Positions 1-8,917 of a stretch of DNA of 64,000 bases are shown here, one piece after another (within the stretch, counting starts at the first letter, position 1; each line of letters starts with the position of its first letter). The notes beneath the pieces were generated by a model. The model searched no databases. It was not told where the DNA came from and saw only the letters and a program-made list of their open reading frames with translations. The position numbers and the translations under genes are program-made. Source of the stretch: Ilyomonas sp965219515 (GTDB lineage: Bacteria > Bacteroidota > Bacteroidia > Chitinophagales > Chitinophagaceae); the NCBI GenBank assembly GCA_965219515.1, contig OZ244776.1:2728001-2792000 (forward strand). Reading direction: 5' to 3'.

Positions 1-951
1 GTTTGGCATCGTGGCAAACAAGGCTAAAGACATCAATTCATTTTTAAAAGCCATTGGTAAAAAACACAGTAAAGAAAGCATTCTGTTCTGCCTGGAGAAC
101 ACAGGCGTTTACAGCATGCCGCTCTGCTACTGGCTGCAGGCAAACGGCTTTGACTATTGGGTGGTATCAGCCCTTCAGATCAAGCGCTCCAAAGGCATCA
201 CCCGCGGTAAAACAGACAAGAGTGATGCAAGGGACATTGCTCTCTATGCAATGACTCATCTGCGTGGGCTTAGGCTATCAAAGCTGCCTGAGAACGACTT
301 TGTGGAACTCAGACTATTATTGGCTGAGAGAGACAAAATAGTAAAAACCATCAGCCTCTTTCAAACCACGGAAGAGAACAAAACCTTCCTGCCCAAAGAA
401 GTGCTGCAAACCACTTTGGCTCACAACAGGCAGATGATGAGCTTTCTGAAAAAACAGCTCAAACAAATCGATGCTTCCATTAGCCAACTCGTTGCCCGCA
501 ATCCTACTTTTAAACAGCAGGATGAACTGCTGCAGAGTATACCAGGCGTGGGCAGACAAACGGCAGCCACTTTCATTGCCTACACGCAGGCATTTACCTT
601 GTTTAAGACGCACCGTCAGTTTGCCTGCTTTGCAGGTGTGGCGCCGTTCGAGTACTCGTCAGGATCGAGTGTCAGAGGCAGAACGAAAGTGAGCCAGCTG
701 GCAAACAAGAAGGTAAAAACACTGCTGAACATGGCAGCCTTATCGGCTAAGAAATGGGATTCGCAGATCAAAGAATATTACGAGCGAAAAGTGGCGGAAG
801 GAAAGAACAAAATGCTTGTCCTGAATAACGTCCGGTGCAAGCTCATCAGCCGCGCTTTTGCTGTCATTCAACGAGATTCTCCCTTCGTCAATACACTCAA
901 AGCCATCAGCTGATTCTTATTAATTTTTATTTGGTAGTTAAGATAGAATGC
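1..951 (+). mobile_element. IS110-family element, copy 1 (left end outside window)
   Basis: This is the right-hand part of an IS110-family insertion sequence. It carries a transposase nearly identical to the complete copy at 1997-3266. The two copies share their last bases up to GC at 950-951 (copy 2: 3265-3266) and diverge a few bases beyond. That places the right boundary at this GC core. The right flank GGAGAA (952-957) equals the right half of the REP target seen elsewhere in the window. The left end and its RNA region lie before base 1. Confidence 0.85.
2..913 (+). CDS. IS110-family transposase (5' truncated by window edge)
   Basis: This is a DEDD/serine recombinase of the IS110 family, which excises and integrates the element with a bridge RNA. 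The frame is open from base 2, so the true start lies outside the window; the GTG at 11 is internal when aligned to the complete copy at 2223-3227. Visible parts are the end of the RuvC-like DEDD domain (CLENTG and KTDKSDARD motifs) and the C-terminal Tnp20 domain, with a helix-hairpin-helix-like IPGVGRQTA segment followed by a serine cluster (SSGSSVRG). It differs from copy 2 at about a dozen residues, so the copies are not a very recent duplication. Confidence 0.9.
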   Translation, partial: FGIVANKAKDINSFLKAIGKKHSKESILFCLENTGVYSMPLCYWLQANGFDYWVVSALQIKRSKGITRGKTDKSDARDIALYAMTHLRGLRLSKLPENDFVELRLLLAERDKIVKTISLFQTTEENKTFLPKEVLQTTLAHNRQMMSFLKKQLKQIDASISQLVARNPTFKQQDELLQSIPGVGRQTAATFIAYTQAFTLFKTHRQFACFAGVAPFEYSSGSSVRGRTKVSQLANKKVKTLLNMAALSAKKWDSQIKEYYERKVAEGKNKMLVLNNVRCKLISRAFAVIQRDSPFVNTLKAIS

Positions 952-1115
952 GGAGAAAAGAAGATAAAGCATCCCCAATCTTGTGTCCTATGCTGTAGGC
1001 TGTTTTTGAGCTGTTCACAAATCCACTTTTATCATCACTTACTCTGCCAGCGCCTAAAATTACTAACAATGGTAGTGGCTAAACTATTATTGGGCGAACC
1101 GGAAGCCTGTGTAAA
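952..1115. other. Short intergenic stretch
   Basis: This lies between the right end of IS110 copy 1 and the first REP repeat. Overlapping open frames here have no coherent composition, and I see no gene. A short plus-strand frame ending near 1080 could be the tail of a surface protein, but this cannot be supported. Confidence 0.4.
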
Positions 1116-1187
1116 GTTGAATATACAACACCGCAATGTCCCTTGCCTACCGCACAAAAAGCCATTGAAGGAGACATTGCGGAGAAG
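1116..1187 (+). repeat. REP1: REP-like palindrome with an unoccupied IS110 target
   Basis: CCGCAATGTC (1131-1140) and GACATTGCGG (1173-1182) are perfect inverted arms. They extend inward by CCTT (1141-1144) and AAGG (1168-1171) across one bulged A, forming a long hairpin. The segment 1116-1180 is repeated with about three mismatches at 1934-1998. The right arm reads GACATTGC|GGAGAA (1173-1186), which is the intact form of the site occupied by IS110 copy 2. The position beside a RAYT gene fits REP sequences processed by that enzyme family. Confidence 0.85.
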
Positions 1188-1214
1188 AAAAAAAGATACA
1201 TAAAATTCATCAAA

Positions 1215-1247
1215 GTTCATTGTGTAAAATTAATAGTTTACATGAAC
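1215..1247. repeat. AT-rich hairpin between REP1 and REP2
   Basis: GTTCAT (1215-1220) plus GTAAA (1224-1228) pair with TTTAC (1237-1241) plus ATGAAC (1242-1247), with a three-base bulge. It sits between the facing tails of REP1 and REP2, as in the spacer of a bacterial interspersed mosaic element. It has no U-tract, so a terminator role is not indicated. Confidence 0.5.
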
Positions 1248-1253
1248 GTTCTT

Positions 1254-1287
1254 TTCTCCGCAATGTCTCCGTCCCGGGACATTGCGG
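1254..1287 (-). repeat. REP2: inverted REP palindrome, second unoccupied target
   Basis: CCGCAATGTC (1258-1267) and GACATTGCGG (1278-1287) are perfect arms. They continue as CCG (1269-1271) and CGG (1275-1277) around a three-base loop with one bulged T. Read on the minus strand, 1267 to 1254 is GACATTGC|GGAGAA, the same 14-base IS110 target as REP1 in opposite orientation. It lies 3' of the RAYT gene. Confidence 0.85.
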
Positions 1288-1316
1288 TCTCCCACAATCA
1301 ACCTTTCACCAAACAC

Positions 1317-1904
1317 TCATCGTACCCCATTTGTCAAATCAATATCCTCAAGCTCTGTAAAGCTTATTACCTGATATACACCCTGCTTATGCAAAATATA
1401 GAAACCACCCGAACTATGTACATATTCCTCCGGCAACTTAGCCAGTGCATTTCCCTTACAAGGATTCCAGTGCATATAGTCTAATTTCTGTTCAATAAAT
1501 TTTACCGTGCGGCACTGCTTCCAGTCAAAGGAAGGCTCAAACACACCATACTTCTTTCCTTGTTTTCGCTCTGTATTATTCAGCCCTTTTTGCAGTTCTT
1601 CCAGTACCAATATCTTTTTTTTCTCTTCCAGCCGCTTCACTAAATCATACGCCATGAAGCGCTTGCCATTGGCAACCATTGTATTGATGGATTGGCCGGT
1701 ATTTCTAAATGCAATCAGTGCATGAACATGACTTGGCATAATCACATAACCAATGATGTAATGACCTTGTGCCTTCAGATAATCAAACCACTTATAAACA
1801 ACATCATATCCATTGCAGATATGAAATAGCGGCAACCATTTAGTACAGGTAAAGGTGATGAAATAGACACCCTCCTTATCAGTTATTTCTTTACGAACCG
1901 GCAT
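1317..1904 (-). CDS. REP-associated tyrosine transposase (RAYT, IS200-like Y1)
   Basis: This is a 195-residue single-domain HUH nuclease of the TnpA_REP/Transposase_17 family. These enzymes cut and join single-stranded REP hairpins. The N-terminus has the family's ITFTC-type strand, followed by the HUH motif H59-V60-H61 in IMPSHVHALI. A Y-M-H-x-N-P segment (143-148) matches the family's conserved YIHxNP region near the catalytic tyrosine. The ATG at 1904 follows a clear intergenic region. The gene is bracketed by REP2 (3' side) and REP3 (5' side), the usual arrangement for a domesticated RAYT with its own repeats. No inactivating lesion is visible. Confidence 0.9.
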   Translation of the reverse strand: MPVRKEITDKEGVYFITFTCTKWLPLFHICNGYDVVYKWFDYLKAQGHYIIGYVIMPSHVHALIAFRNTGQSINTMVANGKRFMAYDLVKRLEEKKKILVLEELQKGLNNTERKQGKKYGVFEPSFDWKQCRTVKFIEQKLDYMHWNPCKGNALAKLPEEYVHSSGGFYILHKQGVYQVISFTELEDIDLTNGVR

Positions 1905-1933
1905 TGTAGGAAAGAGAATGATTTACTTAACAA

Positions 1934-1998
1934 GTTGAATATACCATACCGCAATGTCCCTTGCCTATCGCACAAAAAGCCATTGAAGGAGACATTGC
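1934..1998 (+). repeat. REP3 left part, interrupted by IS110 copy 2
   Basis: This 65-base segment matches 1116-1180 at about 62 positions. Arms are CCGCAATGTC (1949-1958) and GACATTGC (1991-1998). The continuation GGAGAAGAA is found at 3267-3275 on the far side of the IS110 element. Removing the element restores an intact REP palindrome like REP1. Confidence 0.88.
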
Positions 1999-2030
1999 CT
2001 TTACTTTGATTTTATAGAAAGAGAGGGTAA

Positions 2031-2200
2031 ATTACAAAAGGAAAAGACAGAGGTGAACTACAGACATTGCCAGTTGTTCCAAGCAACTATTCTTCGCATT
2101 AGTCCTCTGCCTTTTCCTTTGTTTTCTTGATTGATAAGTACCAAATAGAATGTTAGGTTTCCAGACCTGTTAAAGGCTTTAGTACCACATCAATCTTTTT
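2031..2200 (+). ncRNA. Candidate bridge RNA of IS110 copy 2
   Basis: Two successive stem-loops precede the transposase. Loop 1 is closed by a 17-bp stem (2037-2053 with 2104-2120, one mismatch). It holds AGACATTGC (2062-2070), equal to the left target half, and TTCTTCGC (2090-2097), which pairs with the right half GCGGAGAA through one G-U. A hairpin (2072-2088) separates them. Loop 2 is closed by GATTGAT/ATCAATC (2129-2135, 2189-2195). It holds ATAGAATG (2145-2152), equal to the element's right end at 3258-3265, and TAAAGGC (2171-2177), complementary to its left end GCCTTTA (1997-2003). A small hairpin (2155-2168) separates these. The order of target loop then donor loop matches the IS621 bridge RNA. 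Exact RNA ends are not determined. Confidence 0.85.
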
Positions 2201-2222
2201 CTTTATTCTGTAAATCAAATGT

Positions 2223-3227
2223 ATGCAAAAAGAGTATTCCGTTTTCATCGGACTTGACGTTTCAAAAGACAAGCTTGATTACTGCATCACTTCAAAAGCA
2301 GACGCTCAACATCAGTTTGGCATCGTGGCAAACAAGGCTAAAGACATCAATTCATTTTTAAAAGCCATTGGTAAAAAACACAGTAAAGAAAGCATTCTGT
2401 TCTGCCTGGAGAACACGGGTGTGTGCAGCATGCCGCTCTGCTACTGGCTGCAGGCAAACGGCTTTGACTATTGGGTGGTATCAGCCCTGCAGATCAAGCG
2501 TTCCAAAGGCATCACAAGAGGCAAGACGGATAAGAGTGATGCAAGGGATATTGCCCTTTACGCCATGACTCATCTGCGCAGTCTAACACTGTCAAAGCTG
2601 CCCGAGAATGATTTTGTAGAACTCAGACTATTATTGGCGGAAAGAGACAAAGTAGTGAAAACCATCAGCCTCTTTCAAACCACAGAAGAGAACAAAAGCT
2701 TCCTCCCCAAAGCAGCCCTGCAAACCACTTTGGATCACAACAGGCAGATGATGAGCTTTCTGAAAAAACAGCTGAAGCAAATCGATGCTTCCATTAGCCA
2801 ACTCGTTGCCCGCAATCCTACTTTTAAACAGCAGGATGAACTGCTGCAGAGTATACCAGGTGTGGGCAGGCAGACAGCCGTCACATTCATTGCCTACACG
2901 CAGGCATTTACTCTCTTTAAAAGCCACCGGCAGTTTGCCTGCTTTGCAGGTGTGGCGCCGTTCGAGTATTCATCCGGTTCGAGTGTCAGAGGCAGAACGA
3001 AAGTGAGCCAGCTGGCAAACAAGAAGGTAAAAACACTGCTGAACATGGCAGCCTTATCGGCTAAAAAATATGATCCGCAGATCAAAGAATATTACGAGCG
3101 AAAAGTGGCGGAAGGAAAGAACAAAATGCTTGTCCTGAATAACGTCCGGTGCAAGCTCATCAGCCGCGCTTTTGCTGTTATCCAACGAGATTCTCCCTTC
3201 GTTAATACGCTCAAAGCCATTAGCTGA
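2223..3227 (+). CDS. IS110-family transposase (complete)
   Basis: This is a 334-residue recombinase that pairs with the bridge RNA upstream to join element ends to target DNA. The N-terminal RuvC-like domain shows the DEDD acidic set: D12 (GLDVSK), E63 (CLENTG), D103 and D106 (KTDKSDARD). A coiled-coil linker spans about 135-200. The C-terminal Tnp20 domain has IPGVGRQTA (211-219) and the serine cluster at 250-254 where the catalytic serine is expected. Length and motifs are those of a full family member. The ATG at 2223 aligns with family starts and lies just after the RNA region. It is probably active, since no frameshift or stop is visible. Confidence 0.93.
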   Translation: MQKEYSVFIGLDVSKDKLDYCITSKADAQHQFGIVANKAKDINSFLKAIGKKHSKESILFCLENTGVCSMPLCYWLQANGFDYWVVSALQIKRSKGITRGKTDKSDARDIALYAMTHLRSLTLSKLPENDFVELRLLLAERDKVVKTISLFQTTEENKSFLPKAALQTTLDHNRQMMSFLKKQLKQIDASISQLVARNPTFKQQDELLQSIPGVGRQTAVTFIAYTQAFTLFKSHRQFACFAGVAPFEYSSGSSVRGRTKVSQLANKKVKTLLNMAALSAKKYDPQIKEYYERKVAEGKNKMLVLNNVRCKLISRAFAVIQRDSPFVNTLKAIS

Positions 3228-3233
3228 TTTTTA

Positions 3234-4442
3234 CTACTTTTTTATTTGGTAGTTAAGATAGAATGCGGAGAAGAAAGAATTATTCCAAGCTTTTTGCGTT
3301 GGCTTAAAATCCAAAGTTGAATCATTACCATTCTTCGTTTTGGGAAAATCAGGAGGTGCCGAGAAACCACCTTTACTATCTTTACCTGTCATATCATCTT
3401 CGTAAAAAGTTTCATCCGAATTCTTAGGTTTTCCCATTTCCTCTATTTTGGCATCAGTTGCTTTTTTAATCAATTCTATAGCTTTTTCTGAAGTTGCTCC
3501 TTCAGATAAATCTTCTATTGCATTTGCCGCATTCATACCAGCACCGCCCAACTCGATTATATTCATAAATTTAGGAAAATCAACATAAAGTGTTGTTTTA
3601 TTCGGATTATATTGACTACCAATATCACTGCCTCCATCACCGCTTCCATATACCACAATTTGCCAACCCCCATCTTGTTTTTGTTTGGCTACAGGCACCA
3701 TAGCTTTATTTGGAATGTCAACTCTCATATGATCTGTAGAAGATTTAGGGGATTGTGCACTCGCTAAAATACTTTTTGTTATTGTTGTTAATATACTTGT
3801 TGCAGTACCTGCACCAATCTTTAAGCCTGTTTGGCCTACTGCTTTTGCTGCAAACATTACTGAATGTCCAATACCGGCGGAACTTACCCAACCAACAACC
3901 CATTTACCCATGTTTGCACCACTTTGAATTACATGCATACTAGCGTTAATACCGTCTTTACTTAAATTATTCGCTAAATTAATAGCTGTAGCTGGTTCTT
4001 TTCCATCCATATCAACATTCGCGATGGGTTCATTACCCGCAAACTGGTAGGGTGTATAATTCGGATACTTATTCGTAAGCGGGTCTAACTGCGGAAACCT
4101 TCCAATCTGCGGGTCATAGCTTCTAAAGCCGTAATCATACCAATCTAAATCAGCATCGTCAATCAATTCTTTATCGTTATAAAGATTATTATTTTTCAAT
4201 CCGCCTTCAGCACCATCGCCCAGCTTTACGCTGCTAATGGCACTTATTTTTAATCCATACGCATAGTAATGGTCTTCTTCTACAATGCGTCCTCTGGTAT
4301 CGCTGATGTTAAGGTTATCAAAGTAAACCGGCTCGTTGCTTTCGTTGCTTACATAAATGTAGGCATAACCGTTCTTGGGTGCTTTGGTGTTGGCGGGCAA
4401 AGTAAGCGTCTGGTTGTTGCCGGTGCCGGTGGTTCTTAACAA
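3234..4442 (-). pseudogene. RHS repeat protein, C-terminal part (after frameshift)
   Basis: This carries the RHS-associated core (GRFPQLDP and the following PYQFAGNEP segment) and then a variable tail of roughly 250 residues from about 3990 down to 3290. That layout is typical of polymorphic RHS proteins, whose tail is the effector domain. I do not recognise the tail; it contains a glycine/alanine-rich hydrophobic stretch and later a hydrophilic part. It is out of frame with the upstream RHS frame, which it overlaps at 4318-4442. The last ten or so residues are encoded by the end of IS110 copy 2, so the native C-terminus has been replaced. No separate immunity gene is recognisable next to it. 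Confidence 0.75.
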
Positions 4443-7400
4443 AGGCGCTGTTTTCTGTTACATAGTTAAACCGCTCATCAAAAAACAAAACGGTTAAGTA
4501 AGCCTTCGGGCTGGTGCCGGCGGTGTTTGTTCTGTCCGGCTCTGTTATGGCTCCAAACGGTGCATTCCCAGTTAGTTGCGTATTAATGCCTGCCGTACCC
4601 CCTTTTACTGTGCTGCCGGTGCTGCCACTACCGGTTATTGCCGCAATCAGCGAGGTAATAATGTCTTGCGTAAGCGTAGTGGGTGTGTTGGTATTGGTTA
4701 CGGGGTTTTGATAATAGTATTGCGTGGTGGCGTTCAGCGCATCGCCTGCCATCACTTTTAGTAATACATTCGGTCCTACCTTTCCCGCAGCCAAGCTATT
4801 GCCAACGCGGCTTACGCTGTTACCAATGCTGCTGTTTTGCCAGCCGCCACCGCCTGCCTGCCCCGGTATGCTGCTTACGGCAAAGCGGGTTTTTCGCTCT
4901 TCGTTGCTGCCGGTTACATTACCGTTGGCATCCACCTGCCCGAATATCGGTTCTTCTGCCGTTGCCCGCCCCGCTTCCATGGTGCATTTGTTGCTGCCGG
5001 TGTGCACTTCGTCGGTTAGTATCATGCGCACGTTCTGCTGGTAATCGCGTATAAAAAAGTCGTACACGCCTTCTTTTCCGTTGGGCAGCGCCATGTTTCC
5101 ATCTATGGTCAACGCATCGTAGCCGTTGCTTGCCGAAACGGGCGTCATTACCCTGATGCGCCCTTCTTCAAAATTAATATATTGCAGGGTTGCCGTGCCG
5201 GTTACTACCGGTAATGCAGCGTTTGAGGCTGCGGTTTCTTTATATACAAATTCGTTGATGTAGGTAGTAACCGTTGCTATGCTGCTGCCTTCGGGTGTGT
5301 AAATTTTCTGCAGCTTGTTGCCATCGGCATCATATACAATGCGGATGGCGCCCTTGCCGGCAATGCGTATTCGTTCGGGTTTGTCGAGATAGTTGTAAAA
5401 GATGCCATTGGCACCGGCAACATTGTTTAAGTCTTTTGCATTTTTGTTTAAGTCAATTACTACATTGCCGTTGTTGTCATACACATAATCGTTGGCAGCG
5501 CCGTTGGTGCCATCTTTAAAATCGCCCTGCTGTCCGTTGGTGCTGGTCTGTGTTGTGTTGTCGGTTACTTTTATCAGTTTGTTGCTGTAGGCGGTATAGG
5601 TATAGCTCAGCTTGTCTATATCTGCCGGCGCTGCTGTACCGGGCATTACGCCTTTTTGATACATAGACAGCAGGTTGCCGTTCAGGTCGTACGTAATGGC
5701 GCTGCCCGTGCCGGCGTCGGTAACGGAAAAATTCATTTTGCTGTTGTCCCAGGCATCTGTTGTTTTTTGCCGTTCTTTAAAAATGGCAGTAGAAAGTCTT
5801 CCTGCATTGTCATACGTATAATCATACTTTCGCTGCGCATCATCGCCCTGCGTGTTCCAAAGCTGTCCGGCTACATGCCCGTCCAGTAAACCGGCAGAGA
5901 ACACATTGTCTTTATTGTCAAATCCTAAATAGAGCCCAAAGAAATTTCCACACTTATTGTAGCCGGATGTTTTCAGAGCATAATCTTTATTAATGCCTGT
6001 AATGTTATTATGGATGTTATAACTATAGGCAAGCGCTTCCATTTCGGTTTTGCCGCTGCCGGTGTAGCCGGGATCTAAATGCTTTGTTTTTAGCCTGCCC
6101 ATATCGTCATAGTCATAAGCAGTTACTGTTACAAGTGTATTGTTGCTTCCCACCTGTTTCTGAATAGATGTAACCCTTCCGATCTTGTCATAAATATTTT
6201 TGGTAAGCGTAATAAAGCGGATATAATCGGTGCCGGGTGCCGTATGGTTATTACAGGTACTTAAAAGCCTGCCATCCCAATGATATTGCATTGTAGTTAC
6301 ATTTGTGCCCGTTTTTATATTGTCTTCAAGGGTTTGAATATGCCTGCCTTTCTCATCATAATAATCGGTCGAAGCTAAAAAGGTAGAAGTGCCAAGTACC
6401 CGTATTAATGAGCCGGTTGGATAGCTTATTGTTCTTTTTGAAGTAGCAATTGCTATAACGTTCGGATCGATGGTGCTGTAAGCAGTCGTGTTGTTGAAGA
6501 CATTATCAAATGGTTTTTTGTTCGAAAAAGAATAAGTATCGTAAAAGAGGTATTTCAGAATGGTACAAACCGATGCATTATTTAAATTGGCTGAACTGAT
6601 AGGATTATTGTATGTTGTTGATGTGATGGCTGCTGGCGTGGTAGCCGCTGTACCGCTAATTTGTACCGTGAAGGCATCATTGGTACCGCTTACAAAACCA
6701 TCAGCCAGGGTAACGCTGTTTTGCGCACTGTATGTATTAATGCTTGCATTACGGTTGCTTACAACAAGGTCGGCAATGGGAACAGAAGGTGGAGTTGTGC
6801 TAACTGTTGTGGTTGTGGTAGCACTGGCAATATCCGTTTGCAGTTGTGATACCGTTTCGGTTGTATTATATAGCGTTGAAAGCGTTAGTCTATCCAAATC
6901 ATCATAAAGATTCGCTGTCCATTGCGGGGTAGAAAGAGCAGCCTGGTTGCCGTCCTGCATAAAAACAACCCGATCCCTTGTGTCATAAATCATTTGTAAC
7001 GGCTTGGCACCAGGTGCTTTTTTCCAGATGGTTCTGCCCTTGCTGTCGTAATTGTATTGAAAACAAAGTTCATTCAAAACTTGTGTGCCGTTTGTACCGG
7101 CAAAAGACCAACTGTTGGCATCCAGATATTTTACAGCTTCCGGTTGCAACTGAAAACGGAGAAGTCCAAAATCATCGTACACAAAGTATGTACATATCCA
7201 CCCGCTGTGCGATGCGGATGGTGCATCGGCGACCTGCGCTTTTTTTAGAATTAATTGTCCTGCCTGGTTGGTGTATTCAATTACCTGTTTGCCATTTACG
7301 TCTGTATAAGTAGTTTTAAACAATGTTTTATCAGCATAAACTCCCTTATCAACAGGTGCGTCTCCCTGTACATAATCGGTTGTAAATATTCGAACGTTAT

Positions 7401-8262
7401 CTGCGGAACTATTCATATCGTAAGTAGCCGCATTACCTGAACTTGCTGCCCATGATGTGCCGGATTCTTTTACATTGGACACCCGGTTTAAAGAATTGTT
7501 TTCATAAGTAACGGTAGAGTAGGGCGATGTTTCGTTATAAGTATTCGTATAATACTGTGCCTGATTGGTAGTAGGAGACGCTTTGTATTTACCGGACTCT
7601 GTGCCGCTGGTTGTTGCATACTGCATCGTATATGGCAGATACTGTTTTGGTTCTCTGCCATTAAGATCATAAGATGAAAATTGAATGATATCTCCCCAAA
7701 GAGTACCAGTTGAAGGTGTTGCAGTTTCTCTGCTTACTGTTTCAGATATTCTACCTAAACCATCCGCATAAGTAGTTGTTTGCAGCTTCTGCCCGATAGA
7801 CAATTGATCAACCGTTTTCCAATTTGTAATTCCAGTGGTTAAAACTTCATGTGTACGTACATAGTTCCTGTTTTCCCAGTTAACCGATGCAACCTGAATT
7901 TTAATGGTGTTAGAATTAACCGTAGTGCCATTGCTTGTATTTTTAACTGCCCTGTAAAAATATAGTGTTTGAGGTATAGGTGCTGTAAATGTATAAGTGG
8001 AAGAAGTGCTGGTTCCCGTTGCAGCAACAAAGCCCGATAAAGGAGTGGTGCTCTGATACCATTGATAAGTTAATGAAGCTGTGCCATAAACCGAAGGATT
8101 GATTTCAACGAGTTTATCAGGTGTCTGGGTATAATTGAATACATAGTTGCCTGTTTGTGTACCAATAGAATAGTTGGGATTCCATTGGCAGAATGCATTG
8201 CCATAAGCTTTTAGTAAGAACAGACTGATGAAAAGCAGGACTTTGGCATGATTGTAAAACAT
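4318..8262 (-). pseudogene. RHS repeat protein, N-terminal 1.3k residues (frameshifted)
   Basis: This is a large secreted RHS/YD-repeat protein: a signal peptide of about 26 residues ending near FCQW, then an Ig-like region and many YD repeats of the type YDxxGRL. The reading frame departs from homologous sequence near 4435-4445, where ENSAFV should run into the TTGTGN segment of the other frame. A single-base indel therefore splits one protein of about 1,640 residues. The tail of this frame (RHRQQPDAY onward) is out-of-frame translation. It could be a true pseudogene or an assembly error; no long homopolymer lies at the break. Confidence 0.8.
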
Positions 8263-8309
8263 TGAATCAAAGTTTAGTTTGTGTTTGATTTGCTTTTGCT
8301 CCTATAAAT

Positions 8310-8901
8310 TTATTGTGGCGTAAATCTTATATTAGAGCTCACATACCCGCCGGATCCTTTTGTTCCGTTCAGATTTAGATTCCAACTGATGTACCCTTGC
8401 GCAGGAACTGTAACAGTAAACGTTTGTGTATGAGTACCGGAGTTAGAAAGAGAAACACTACCGCCTCCTGTACCAGTAATGGTACCTGTTAAGCTTGCAT
8501 CTGTAGTACTACTGTTAAGAGTTACAACAACGGTTAATACGGTGCCTGCACTGTAAACTTTTATTCCATGACCATTGACAGAACTATAAGTTGCCTGATT
8601 TAAGTTTGGATAAGAGCCTTCATCATGCGGACAAGTGGATTCATTTGGTCCGGCGTCCTGATAACTTTTTGTATTATATGAACTGCTGCTTGTATTTACA
8701 TTGGTCATGTAAATCATTATATGTCCTGTTTTACTTCCGAACTGATCCACCTGACATTGTGATTGCGCCGGATCTGTAGCTTGCCAGTTAGGTTGTGTAG
8801 AGTTGTTGCAAATACGGTGGTCAACACTGTTTGCATACGCCTGACCATTGGCATCAATTTCAGTTTGCTCTAACTGGTCAACTGAGGTGTGTCGATTTTG
8901 G
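8310..8901 (-). pseudogene. C-terminal fragment of a DUF5977-like surface protein
   Basis: The frame is open from the IS3 boundary down to the stop at 8310. An apparent GTG start at 8750 is internal. The first part (DANGQAYANSV) resembles the DUF5977 repeats found in Bacteroidota proteins encoded just upstream of RHS genes. The rest is serine/threonine-rich beta structure that ends in a YVSSNIRFTPQ-like strand. The N-terminal part of the gene is missing beyond the IS3 element, so this is a remnant. The assignment to DUF5977 is by pattern only. Confidence 0.5.
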
Positions 8902-8917
8902 CGGACAATAAAGTTGC

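Larger units (their letters stand above)
1997..3266 (+). mobile_element. IS110-family element, copy 2 (complete, inserted in REP3)
   Basis: The element is about 1.27 kb and lies between two GC dinucleotides (1997-1998 and 3265-3266), without terminal inverted repeats or target duplication, as usual for IS110. The boundaries follow from comparing REP1 with the split REP3 and from the shared right end of copy 1. It contains a structured 5' noncoding region and one transposase gene. The insertion lies just past the RHS coding region, so it now supplies the RHS stop codon. Confidence 0.88.

Noticed and set aside
835..1203. 122-codon plus-strand frame across the end of IS110 copy 1 and REP1
   Set aside because: Runs from inside the transposase through the IS end and a palindrome; it is chance openness.
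4683..5054. Plus-strand frame opposite the RHS gene (and similar ones at 4514-5519)
   Set aside because: Antisense shadow of the RHS repeat region, rich in Cys/Arg as expected for such shadows.
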